Source of the DNA: Membranipora membranacea
Taxonomy: Eukaryota; Bryozoa; Gymnolaemata; Cheilostomatida; Membraniporidae
Length of the DNA stretch: 64,000 bases
Direction of reading: 5' to 3'
Assembly: GCA_914767715.1 (NCBI GenBank)
Contig: OU612072.1
Span: 11,346,001-11,410,000, forward strand
Under the pieces are notes generated by a model. The model saw nothing but the letters and a program-made list of their open reading frames with translations. It ran no database searches and was not told where the DNA came from. Made by a program: the position numbers and the translations under genes. Below, piece by piece: positions 54,201 through 63,716 of this stretch; within the stretch, counting starts at the first letter, position 1, and every line of letters begins with the position of its first letter.

Positions 54201-55422
54201 GTCAGATTTTGCTTCAGGAATATTATAACCAGCAAAACCAGAGAGCTATGTAAGAAAGAGAACAATCTGTTAGGGCAAACCACGACTGCACTGAGGGTTT
54301 GTGAAATAGAGTAGTTCTTCCGCCTTCCACACTGAAAAAAAGTTAGATTCTGTTGGGAGACGGAAATGGCCGAATAAGGCCACTTTGTAACAAATTCATG
54401 AGCGAAGAGACTTGTATCTCAGAGTCGGTCTGCAAGAAGTGAGACAACTCAGTCAATTTGCTTTATAGAAGTGTAACAAGTAGTCAGCTGTAGCATTACT
54501 GCATTACATTTGCACCAAACAAATAGAAGAAATGCGTTCCTAAAGCCTAATCATGCATAAATAGCCATGTGCCCATAGGCATCTGGAGTTACAAGCATGT
54601 CCAGTATCAACCACCCCCTTTCCCTCTCGGGAAAGGGGGTGGTTGATACTGGACATGCTTGTAACTCCAGATGCCTATGCATGTGCCTGTCAGTTATGCT
54701 CGTCTAATCTTTGAATATAACAGCTGAATGCATTTGCCAGTGAACAAGGATACAAATTGTCTATAGGTGTTGACTGATAGCTGGTTCACATTGTCCCAGA
54801 TGACATTGGGCTGTCATCCCGATGCTTATCCCAGATGGTCCCAGTCTTATGTTCACATTATAAAATTCATCCCAGACAAGCAGTTAGGTTTCTGCCTGGG
54901 ATAGTGCTGGGATGATGTTCACATTGTTTAGGATCGTACCAGATAGTCCAAGATCGACCCAGATCATCCAAATGTCTGGTTCACATAGCACCCAGATGCA
55001 AAATGAGTCTGGGTCCGTCTGGGATAGCATCAGGAAAGTTTGACGCCTACAAACTTTCCAGATACTGTCCCAGACGGACCCAGACAGTCTGGGATTGTGA
55101 CATTTTCATGTTCACATTGACTGGGATGGCTATCTGGGACAATGTGCACCAGCCATAAGACTAACATACTTTCACTACTAATTAGTTTATTCCGTTGCTG
55201 TTAATTGCATCCTACTATCAACCGCACAAGTCACTACATCAATGATCAGAACAAAATGGATGGGCATGGAAACATGGCACGTGAGGTGTTGTGATACAGG
55301 ACATTACTCAATTGTAACAACTGACCACATAATCTGAATTCCGCACTTAAAAAACCATGAAAGAACACCAGTGTGTCAGCAATAGCAAGTATATGTCTAT
55401 ATACTAACCTGCATTTATCCAT
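45044..55422 (-). CDS. Receptor C: small cysteine-rich type I membrane protein (BCMA/TACI-like spacing)
   Basis: Exons (minus): 55409-55422, 54007-54245, 52608-52865, 51171-51260, 45044-45081. The total is 639 nt, or 212 aa, with phases 2, 1, 1, 1. Features are MDKC plus a signal core (SLVLLVIIFL), an ectodomain with CYGIC-x8-CKAYC and one further cysteine in exon 3 (ERACTTPTTP), a span (WLALPIVLLILGSLLGVY), RRKVKQYGSFSRAKEA, the motif TVEE and the tail VEAKKTLMPSKS. It is much closer to B than to A. Unlike B it keeps the exon 2 donor (CCCCG-GTAAGC) and has seven cysteines in exon 2 instead of B's eight. Intron 4 contains gypsy element 2; intron 1 contains a TGGGA-type MITE and a 106-bp hairpin. 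A partial repeat of the exon 4 region (51730-51900) lies in intron 3. Confidence 0.65.
45282..45503 (+). repeat. 5' LTR of gypsy element 2
   Basis: The intact 222-bp LTR is bounded by TGTTATA and TATAACA. Confidence 0.9.
45504..45520 (+). promoter_or_regulatory. Primer binding site of gypsy element 2
   Basis: TGGTGTCAGAACTGTCG starts at the base after the LTR. The leading TGG pairs with a tRNA CCA end. The first eight bases equal those of element 1, but the rest differ, so the tRNA species is not certain. Confidence 0.65.
45563..46330 (+). pseudogene. gag: Gypsy element 2 Gag, frameshifted at the zinc knuckle
   Basis: The open frame starts MMAEGGGLRPPANFF and carries a capsid-like region (WTTWLEQFDFYM, YERYKFNQRVLQPGEKFDTY). 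It ends prematurely at 46298-46300. The first knuckle (CRYCTRTHPRGK) continues in the +1 frame as CPAYGKECHVCKGKGHF, so one extra base, probably in the A run at 46278-46282, breaks gag. A programmed +1 shift is possible but less likely given the other damage in this copy. Confidence 0.8.
46280..49415 (+). pseudogene. pol: Gypsy element 2 Pol, multiply broken
   Basis: In order: protease (LKVDTGAFDNVMP, 46515-46553), RT start (SFRICLDPTELNRCL), a frameshift near 47093-47100, RT core in another frame (LDATSGF, LPFGISS) to about 47280, a 49-nt insertion at about 47280-47329, then RT palm (IFFDDILTQGA), thumb and RNase H (LSVDSSKSGMRAVIM) to 48065. After further shifts come the integrase zinc finger (HKGHLGISKC...CEIC, stop at 48595-48597) and the start of the core (TNHMDVFYLDGIEYLATVD). 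The rest of the DDE core is deleted near 48800-48830, leaving a C-terminal domain (VWVKTGHRKWEKARIL) to 49415. It cannot transpose by itself. Confidence 0.88.
49577..50400 (+). repeat. 3' LTR of gypsy element 2, interrupted
   Basis: LTR halves 49577-49649 and 50252-50400 add up to exactly the 222 bp of the 5' LTR once the insertion and its 7-bp target duplication are removed. Confidence 0.9.
49650..50244. mobile_element. 595-bp long-TIR MITE inside the LTR
   Basis: Ends are CACAGAGTAAGGATAAACAG and its exact complement. Inverted similarity extends about 110 bp inward (AATGATCGTTATAGTGCCTG, CATCTGGCCACCTGC). The target ATTTTAT is duplicated at 49643-49649 and 50245-50251 (7 bp; if the terminal T/A pair belongs to the element, the duplication is 5 bp TTTTA). 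There is no coding capacity. The 5' LTR of the same element is the empty site. Confidence 0.88.
50406..51170 (-). other. Receptor C intron 4, part next to exon 4
   Basis: Intronic. It carries the LINE C-terminal remnant at about 50640-50700 and GATGTATGGCACCCAGC at 50608-50624, both also found in A and B, and a segment (50930-50990) that resembles 1190-1245. Confidence 0.45.
51730..51900 (-). repeat. Partial tandem duplicate of the exon 4 region in receptor C
   Basis: TATCAGTGGTAACTTTGAAA through CACACTGCAGTTTTC matches the sequence next to receptor B's exon 4 (28897-29035) better than it matches C's own exon 4 flank. Only the 5' splice-acceptor end of the exon is included, so it is not a usable exon. 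Confidence 0.5.
54574..54679. mobile_element. 106-bp perfect hairpin element with 8-bp target duplication
   Basis: The arms run from CATAGGCATCTGGAGTTACA inward to CAACCACCCCCTTT, then a 10-nt centre (CCCTCTCGGG), then the exact complement. CATGTGCC is duplicated at 54566-54573 and 54680-54687. The matching place in receptor B (about 36309-36322, CATGTGCCTGGC) is empty. The inner arm ATCAACCACC links it to the 'ATTATCAACCA' foldback family. Confidence 0.88.
54779..55153. mobile_element. MITE with TGGGA-dense interior, copy 2
   Basis: This is an inverted relative of 20740-21155, in receptor C intron 1. Ends are AGCTGGTTCACATTGTCCCA and TGGGACAATGTGCACCAGCC. The paralogous site in receptor B (36425-36440, TTGACTCAGACTAAC) lacks it, so it inserted after the B/C split. 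Confidence 0.78.
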
Positions 55423-56368
55423 TGCTGAGCTGTTTTCTTATGTAGTGCATATAAATAAACAGCTTACATTTCAACCCAACTGCTAGCTTTGAGAGCTGTT
55501 TGTCGAATGCAAATCTGAATCACAAATTATCCCACCAGTGTGACAAATGGGAAATCCTAAATTCCCCATGACAAGTTTTTTCCTGCTTCGCATGTATGAT
55601 AAATGGGAAACCCCAAAACATTCTTGCTTGGCTGGGTATAGTTACGAAATAGTTAGAATTGAATGAATTTATGAAAACATTGAATACCATTGGAGTCATT
55701 TTGGTTATCGACTTTAAATATATTTAGTATTTAGAAGCATCGTAAAAATAACATAAGCATATAAAGAACATTTCAGAAGTAACACATATACACATGTTGA
55801 CAGCTGTGCATTGATGAAACCTTCATCAAAATGAGACACGCTACCACAGAGAAAACATTTTTTATCAGAAAACACTTAAACAGAAAATATTTAACACAGA
55901 AAATTATCCTTTTATAACAAATTCTGAATACCATTTTATGGCTAATGAACAGTATGTATAAATGCAGCCTGCCTAGGCTAGATACCACATATGAGCAACA
56001 TATGATGCAAAACAAAATGATAGCTTTTTGCAACATTTCCATATTTATCGTCCAAAAAAGGTGATAAGACAAATTAAAGAGAATTGCTGTATGGTCAAAC
56101 TTTGCAGAGAGCATAGAATAATTGTTGATGGCAATATTGAGATACGGACATTAAACAATAGAACATTATACAACTAAACGTAACTTGAGATAAAAATATC
56201 AGCTGTATTTTTTTAGAGTTTGTGACGGCAGAAAAATTGTCACTGCAGGTAAAAATCATTCTTACTTTGGAGAATGTTTCGTTACTGAGCCTTCAGCTCT
56301 GAATGTTTAGTTGTTTACACTCTGCATTTATAGTTGTTTCCAGATCATTCATGACAGTCACAGCAGAT
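55423..56368. other. Receptor C 5' flank and CUB gene 3' flank
   Basis: A TATAAATA box lies at 55450-55457, 28 nt from receptor C's ATG. GGGAAACCCC at 55605-55614 matches the NF-kB consensus. No gene is seen from 55650 to 56368; the 113-codon frame on the minus strand there has no recognisable motif and is probably chance in AT-rich 3' UTR. Confidence 0.45.
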
Positions 56369-59300
56369 TTAGGTCGGTACAGGGGTCATAAGTTCAGATA
56401 GTCTGTTGTAGCCGGCACCACGTCGTCTCATTATACAGCTTATAATGATAGTAGTGATGATTATACCGAGTACAAACCCGGCCAGGATACACAGAGCCAC
56501 TACCCACCACTTAGCTCCCTCCTTAGTCACTGCTGGGGCTTTAGTTGTAGGGGTGTTACAGTCTACAACAGGAGATAGAGTACTGGCTAATATTCTGTAG
56601 TTGCCTTAGTTGCTTGCTTCCGTTGCCTGGGTTAGCATCATTACATTATTCAATTACTCAAACAAAAAAATTACGATTCATTATTGGGATTTGGGAATTT
56701 TTCAGGGACTTGTATCCTGGGTGTCATTCTTAAAATAGCTACATGTTATGCAAGGACGCTTGGATAGCAAAAGGCTAGGAATTTTCCTATCATATTCTGT
56801 GACTGCACTGGTCGCTAGTAATAAAGTTTGTCCCGCTTGTAAGAACCAAATAGTCAATAATCATGTGTAGAATAATCACTGCCAATCTGAATGCCTAGTT
56901 ATCTTTGCTATGAGGAAGCTAGCGGAATTGGTTAATCCAGTGCACTACAGGCCTCATAATATGTACATTTAATCCATCAGAACTATCACAGCTGAGAATC
57001 GAGTCTGCTACAAAATGGTATCACATACAGATCCAAAGTACTAAGGCCTCTCAGATTAAGCAAGTCCTCCTATCTAAATTGCCTATGGCTTTATGACAGT
57101 CAGATTCTATATACCCTCACACCTTATAGTGTTTTAAGAACTCAAATTGTGTCAGGATAGCTGGTAGCGTTTCATTATCAACAGCTGTTGGGAAAGTGAC
57201 TGCTACTACAAGCTATCCCGACACAGTTTAAGCGCTTAAACTGAATGAATATTTAGTCTATCGATTACTTACTTAGTTCATCCTTTCCGTCGACACATTG
57301 ATACTTGTTATCACATCTCCAGGTAGAAGGTATACACACAGTCTCATTGGTCTGTAACATACACTGAGCTCCACTCGCACATTCTACAGAACACAGAGTG
57401 TGGTGTTACGTTGACATCAATAAGCAGAAAGAAGGAAAAACATAATAATGGTATGCCATGCATGTCTAGCATATCACACCATTGGGTTTAGTATTGTATC
57501 CAAATTAATTTGCAAAACCACATAGTTATCTAACTGAACTGGGCACAAAAGAATGCACATTCTACTGGCAGCAGAGACAGTTTGTCTCCAATATAAATAG
57601 AAAACAAAGAATTTTTTGGCTGGATTATTGCCAGGAAAAATGCAGGTATAAAGATGTGTTCAGTATCTCCCTTTTATTCCTACGGCTATATCTAACTAGC
57701 CTCACATGACACTAACATACTGCATCAGTGGCAGGCTTACATCCGGCATTTGTTATTGGGACATCTAAGAGTTACATCCATTTTCAAACGAAAACAAAGC
57801 CTTTAGATAAGCATAACAGAGCCTACACATGATTTTTGTTGTAAATCAAAAGATTCAATAGAAAGCCTCCATAAAAGAATGCTAAGTATACAATAATCTG
57901 AAGCAAGTTTTCCATGTGTCAGCAAAATTGAAACTTTTGGTAGTTATGTGAGGGTAATATAATTGTTAACAGCTATAAGGTCTACTGTAAGCAGATCTCA
58001 TGAATACCTTAAATCTGAGAGGCCTTATAAGCTCTTTCACATTTTGTGACATACAAAACGTTTTTTGGCAAGTTAAACCTTATTGCATAACAAAATCAAG
58101 GTACAATAATATCTCCATTATGATCAGCTCAAAAACTTTTACAAGTAACTCTGTCATAGCCGATGTGGACAATTTTCTAAATGCAAAATTTTGCATGGGT
58201 TGTCAGCGGCCTATAACAACTTGAGAAACGTTTGATGGTAATGTTAGAAATCAGTGATTCCCAACTATAATGTACCAGCACCATATCACAGTGCATCTTT
58301 TCATGTACATCAGAAGGGTCATATACCTCCATTAGAGGTAGACCAAGAATACCTGTTGTGATACGTGAGGTCTGACATTAACCAGACCAAGTTTGATCCA
58401 GTTTGGCCAGCATTCAGAATTGCTTCTCCACAGCCGACTTATCAGTGGAAGGGGAGCAAAACCCAAATGCAGGCAAACTGGATCAAACTTTGATATGTTA
58501 TGTTATGTCCTATCTGTACTGATCTGATTTGCGAACTCTGCTGGAATGAACACTTGATAACTCAAAAGATCCTAGACATATGCGATTGAGCTAGTACAAA
58601 ACGTTTGTAGAAATCAGCATAATCTGTAGTATAACTTATACCCTGAGCAAATGTAGGCAAACACACTAGACTCATTCCAAAACGTACCTTTTGGTTTGAT
58701 CATTGCGTTGAAGGGGTTGCCCCTCTCCACAGTCTTATTGCCGACTTTAGGTCCCTTAGTATAAGTATAGGACATATAGAGGTGGTTAGAACTGGATATC
58801 ACTGTGTACTTATCCTCTAACAGAGAGGTACGGCTAACTGTGTGAATCAGTACCGGGGCAGCTGAACTTAAACCGTCTCTGAACATCAACCTAAAGAAGA
58901 GAGGAAATAGATTACAGCTTTGGGGAAACAAAGCAACAATACAATAAAGGTGTGTTTATGCCTGGACTAGTAATCTTGGCAATTTTTCATACCAGAAAAT
59001 GTGGTATAGACATAGACTTAACAATTAAGGTTTATTATTAAAGAGGTAGGAATCGAAGGGGGTGCACGGGGATTAATCATGTGAAGTGACAGGCAAGACC
59101 ATTGGCTGATCAATGTAATTAGAGGCGGAGAATGGCCTTGGTCTCCGCCTCTAACAGCCAGTCCACGTTGCATTCTCAAGTGGTCAAGTGTGTTATGTAA
59201 GAAATTGTGATTCGCAGACACCCATAAATAAAGTTGAATAGAAGCTATGATATAGCTATTGTTGTGTTGGCTCATCACTTTTGGGATTATAGGGTTTAAT

Positions 59301-62300
59301 TACACCGGTCAATTTCAATCTTGACAACGGTATCTAGGCAACCTCTAAAACCATAAATCATAACGTCAAAATTGACCAATAAGAGCTCGTATATTTTGTA
59401 GCGGATGATTTGAAATCATCGGAACTGGGCAATTTCGTATGACATCAGTCATATTTTCACCACTTTCCAATGCCATTATTGGAATGAAAATTTATTGGGC
59501 ATGTGTATCACACAATTCCGCATCAGCTTGTCTGATTCCCATTAAAAATAATTCACTGCTTCTCCTCTTAATTCCGAAAAAGCAGGAGGAATTTGAATGC
59601 TGCTAACCCCATTTGAATTTGATATGGCTGGGTGATCGCTTTACATTGACTGGCCCTTATATACCGGTCGAGGCACTTTAAGTCTATGGGTCCAGATTAA
59701 AACGGGATGAGTTTTACAAGCCTTTTTGCCTGGCCGATTTTCAGTGAATTACCATAAACATAGTAATATAGTGTATGTGAATTACGAATTGAAACACAGA
59801 TTCTCTGACAAGACTGCAGCTGCATACTTTGCAATTCAGCCGTTTTATTGCCTGGGCATATTGATTAGTCATGTTGGATTCCCGCCAAATTTAGTAGTTT
59901 TCAAGTCAGGCATAGACCCAGAATTAAGATGGCATAGTAATGGCACCATATCTCTATTGGCAACTTATTGTGGATGAATATTAGGCTGCATAGCAATATT
60001 AAATATGATGCAGAAATTAAACAAGTGAACGTGATAGAAGCCTCATCAGTTTGGTAAGAAGTATTAAAAAGTTGGTTGCTCTTATACAAAGTGGCTGGTG
60101 CGTTGCATCGATAAGTTCCCCCTCCCCTAGGTTCATTTGATTTGATGGCTTTCAGACCCATGACTAGTGTTTACTTGAGTGCTCAAACACTACTCGGGTT
60201 GCTGGTAGTGACATTTCATTATTGACAACATCCCTTCCGTGGTCGGAATGTGGTGGATTATAGAATAACGCTACCAGCAATCATGTCAGTGCTTGACCAC
60301 TTATGCTAGCCTAGCATGGAATACAAGGTTATGAGCTGGGTATCGTCAGTTGTGTACGTGTAGAAATTTATGACTCATGTGTATTCACAGGCCTATTGTT
60401 CAGGCTCAGCTCAATTATTGCTTATTCATGCAATCAGCATAAATGATCAGCTATCAATGACAAGAGTTGTTTTTGTTTGCTCAAAAAACTCAATATGGGG
60501 ATCAACATCTGACTAGAAACCCTGGCTTTTTGTGTTTCATTGATAGAATACAAGCAACAACAACCTACTTAGTGACATTTAAAATAAACTAAATGAATAT
60601 CACTGCTGACTCTGAATGGCTCCCAGACTGCCATTCCCAAAGATTCGCATACTGAAAGCACGATTTGCACTCTAAAGGGCCTGCTATACAGGCCGATGTT
60701 TGGCATCTATTAGCATCGACATAGGCTACGATGGGATCAACCTGTGCGCAACGATGTGCATCGTATGCATCTATAGGCAACACCGGTCTGTTGGTGTTTC
60801 AGTCGACTTAGTCGGTCGATCATCTCTTTTCATTGGCTGATGGGTTTATAGCAGTAACGCCCAAAAAGTATATGGACTATTATTGTCTGTGATTGGTTAA
60901 TAATGAGTCATGATTGTTAAATGGCCATACTGGGATATATAATCAGTCGACCACAACGTTGGCTGCATCTGTATGTGTAGCACATGTTACGATGTTAGCA
61001 TCGAGCACAGGTTGTTTGTAAGATGCAAAACATCGGCCCATGTAGCATGGCCATAAGCCACATGTAATACTTACGGAGTCAGGGAATGAAAACAATCAAT
61101 CTTTCAATACTTAGTTGGCCAACACTACAAACACTTCTGTGACAAAGAGAAAGTGCTAAGCAAATCCAGTAGGTACAGCGACACATAGCAGCACACCACT
61201 TACTTGGTAGAGTTATTAGGAGCAAATGTTATCTGTGCGTTGACTTGTTGTAGTATACCCTTACTATCGTTCTTATCTACAGAGAACACCCACGTGGCTG
61301 TGTAACTATCATTCAGTTTGCTGGGGTAGCCTGGGGTCCTTACATCTAGTCCAGCCATCATAACTGATGTGTTGAATCCGCCATCTAAAAATTAAGGGGT
61401 GTGTGATGATAATCAAATGTAGTATTAGCAACAGCATACAGCTGATAAATACAACTATGATAGCTTTGATAGAACCATCATTCTATATTCCGCCAAAGTG
61501 CTCAAACTGTGCAAGGATAGCTGGTAGTAGCATTCTATGCTTAACCTCTTTTCCCACTTTTACCAGCTATCCTGGCGTAGTTTGAGCTCAGGATAGATAT
61601 ATATGACTATGTCGAGCCCAAAACAAAAATAAGCCATATTAGTTGGAATTGATGGAATTACGATCAAGGAATATTCTTGACCAGCATATAACCGAATCCA
61701 GATTCATAACAAATAAAAAGCCACAAATACTTCACATAACAAAAACAACTGATTTATATTCACGAGACAAAAATATGTGCACTTTTATACCAGCTAGTGG
61801 GGGGAGGTCAGAAGTTATGGTGGCTAATATCGCACCAATAAAACCAGTTATAATAAGTATTGAAGGGGAGAGATGAGATTTGTGACAACTAATATGATGT
61901 CGCCCTCATACGAAAAGAAAAATATAATATAATTATGTATATATATATCTTATCCACAGCAAACAATTTTGGGATAGGCCATATATAAATTTTAGGTTGT
62001 AAGTTAACCAAAGCGAACAAGCCTGCTAGATGTAACATTCCAAGCCATTCAAGTTGATGATGCTGCTCATGGCCTTTTATGCCATCTTATTTTCGGCATC
62101 AGGTAAGAATCATCCAGCTACTAGTTTACTAAACATGGGGTTTCAAGAGAGCATTGTAGTTGAGGGAACTCGTATTAATCAACAAGCACATAGCGTTGCC
62201 GCCTTTCTATGCTGTGCCTAGTTGAAATATAACTCATCTGGGCTACAGAAGAATTGAATTTCACTCAATCCCACTGAATTCAGATTGAAACGAATGATCC

Positions 62301-63716
62301 AATTAGCCAACATTTCGGTTAGTCCCATTCTACCAGCTCAAAACTCCTAATGCAGGCCAATTGGATCATACTTGATCTCTAACACGTACCGAGTATTTGG
62401 TAGTACATCTTGACACCAGTAAGTGTGGTCTGATTGTAAGTGACCAGAGTTACAGTAATAGGCATACTCTTATTTACGCTTGTGTTGTTCAGAACTATGT
62501 CAGCGGGGGCAGCCATCAGAGGTCCTGTGGGAAGAAAAAAGTAAAGTGAAGCATCAATTATCAATGTCTGTGCTTATAATCACAGTGTCTATAAATATCC
62601 CACAATGGGACTTCCCGATTATCCCAATTGGTATCTGATAAAGGAAAGTTTGAGCCTCCCGAACCCTTGACCATGCCCAGCAGCCTCATGGCCAGGAGAG
62701 ATAAATGATGGCATCCAAGAGATTAACCTGATCAATAAAATTAAAATTGCATCATGGGAAACACGAAAATCTTCCCCATATCAGCATCATCTTGAAAAAC
62801 AAGAAGAGTCATGCCCTGTTATTGCTGCTTATGGAGCTTGATATTATTGTTAGGAAACAATAACGAAATCATGTACCCTCAAAGCTACATTGAAAGATAT
62901 ATTTCAATGATAAACTGTGGACGCACTGCTGATGGCGGCTAATGACGATCACAAATCATGAGTGGACTAATTTCAAAAGTAACAGCCCACTATGAGATTA
63001 GACAGCCTTAGTAAAATTTGAGACACAGGATTTGTAGGAGATATAACTTGCCATTCCATAAGGGAATATTTAACGTTGAATTGACAGAAACAGCTAAGTC
63101 CACCGCAGGAAAGAGCTGAGGTGAGACAACTCTTAATAGTTCAACTTTCTCAGCAAAACATGGACGGCAGCAGTTTTAGACTCGAACCATAATATAAGAC
63201 AGATACACCCTAATTGGTAATTTTTTAATATCAAATTAAATAATTTACGGAGAAGCTTTATTACAACATATGGAGCATAATTGATAAGTTGAGTATTTGA
63301 TTGCTGACAAATGTGATGACGGGTGTCAAGAAGGACTCTGACCAAAATACCTTCTGTGCCCCTAACAAGCTGTAAGGTCACTCTGCTAGCACCCGCCGAA
63401 ATGAGAGTAATCCATCTTCTCACACAGCTTGCTTCAAATCATGCTCGTATACAATATACTGTTCATGATATAGAGCATAAACCAATGAGTTTTATTAAAT
63501 AAAACATTCAATACCAAATCAGTTTACTAGTCTATTCACTGAACTGACCCTCTCTAATTCCTGACTTACCTGTTATATTGAGGAAGGTGTTGTTATATTT
63601 CATCACTTGTATATAAGACATACTGCTCAGTTCGAAAGTCGTATCGAAGGTGAGATGTAGAGATTTATTAGCCGGTACTGTCATCATCCACTGCTTCTTA
63701 GTATCCTGTGGTGTTC
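56369..63716 (-). CDS. CUB-CUB-LDLa transmembrane protein, 3' six exons (5' part beyond window)
   Basis: Exons (minus): 63570-63716, 62390-62524, 61204-61384, 58688-58890, 57273-57383, 56369-~56594. Exon lengths and phases (1, 1, 2, 1, then 1 or 2) fit. Exons 63570 and 62390 form one CUB domain (WMMTVPANKSLHLTF ... PITVTLVTYN). Exons 61204 and 58688 form a second (RTPGYPSKLNDSYTATWVFS ... DGLSSAAPVL ... ISSSNHLYMSYTY ... GNPFNAMIKPK). Neither has the usual CUB cysteines. The 111-nt exon is an LDL-receptor class A repeat (ECASGAQC ... CIPSTWRCDNKYQC ... DGKDE); its sixth cysteine must come from the next exon (VVDC). The last exon has a Thr/Pro stalk, a membrane span, RRR and a tail ending GYNRLSELMTPVPT. 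Several N-x-S/T sites are present. The role is unknown; such receptors bind extracellular ligands. Confidence 0.82.
57130..57242. repeat. Foldback repeat, 'ATTATCAACCA' family
   Basis: Arms TTTTAAGAACTCAAATTGTG / CACAGTTTAAGCGCTTAAAC and GGATAGCTGGTAG / CTACAAGCTATCCCG lie in the last intron of the CUB gene, ending about 30 nt from the LDLa exon's donor. Confidence 0.65.
58381..58494. repeat. Foldback repeat, 'GATCCAATT' family
   Basis: CAAGTTTGATCCAGTTTGGC and GCAAACTGGATCAAACTTTG form the terminal stem, with CAGCATTC/CAAATGCAGG inside. It lies in a CUB gene intron. Confidence 0.7.
59040..60165. other. CUB gene intron, central part
   Basis: This is the non-coding interior of the intron between 58890 and 61204. 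It holds a strong hairpin at 59120-59157 (TTAGAGGCGGAGA ... TCTCCGCCTCTAA). An 83-codon frame at 59726-59977 has no recognisable motif. Confidence 0.4.
60169..60302. repeat. Foldback repeat, 'ATTATCAACCA' family (diverged)
   Basis: GAGTGCTCAAACAC...GGTTGCTGGTAG and CTACCAGCAATCATG...AGTGCTTGACC pair as arms around a diverged TTCATTATTGACAACA core. Confidence 0.5.
60678..61053. mobile_element. MITE-like inverted repeat element, ~375 bp
   Basis: The left end GGCCTGCTATACAGGCCGAT...TTTGGCATCT and the right end AGATGCAAAACATCGGCCCA...GTAGCATGGCC are imperfect complements over about 30 bp. Further inverted words lie inside (CAACCTGTGC / GCACAGGTTG; TCAGTCGAC / CAGTCGACC). No clear target duplication was found, so the exact ends are uncertain. 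Confidence 0.5.
61493..61588. repeat. Foldback repeat, 'ATTATCAACCA' family
   Basis: GTGCTCAAACTGTGCAAGGA...TAGCTGGTA and TACCAGCTATCCTGGCGTAG...TTTGAGCTC form a ~30-bp imperfect stem. The loop lost the ATCAACCA core. Confidence 0.6.
62288..62384. repeat. Foldback repeat, 'GATCCAATT' family (diverged)
   Basis: AATGATCCAATTAGCCAACATT and AATGCAGGCCAATTGGATCA form the arms; the copy ends 6 nt before the exon at 62390. Confidence 0.55.

Noticed and set aside
55773-56114. 113-codon minus-strand frame
   Set aside because: AT-rich, no recognisable domain, just downstream of the CUB gene stop.
56920-57020. Possible tRNA-derived SINE (GCTAGCGGAATTGGTTAA ... GAATCGAGTC)
   Set aside because: A-box similarity is fair but the B box is poor; too weak to list as a feature.
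59726-59977. 83-codon plus-strand frame
   Set aside because: No homologous pattern, lies within an intron of the CUB gene, no splice partners.
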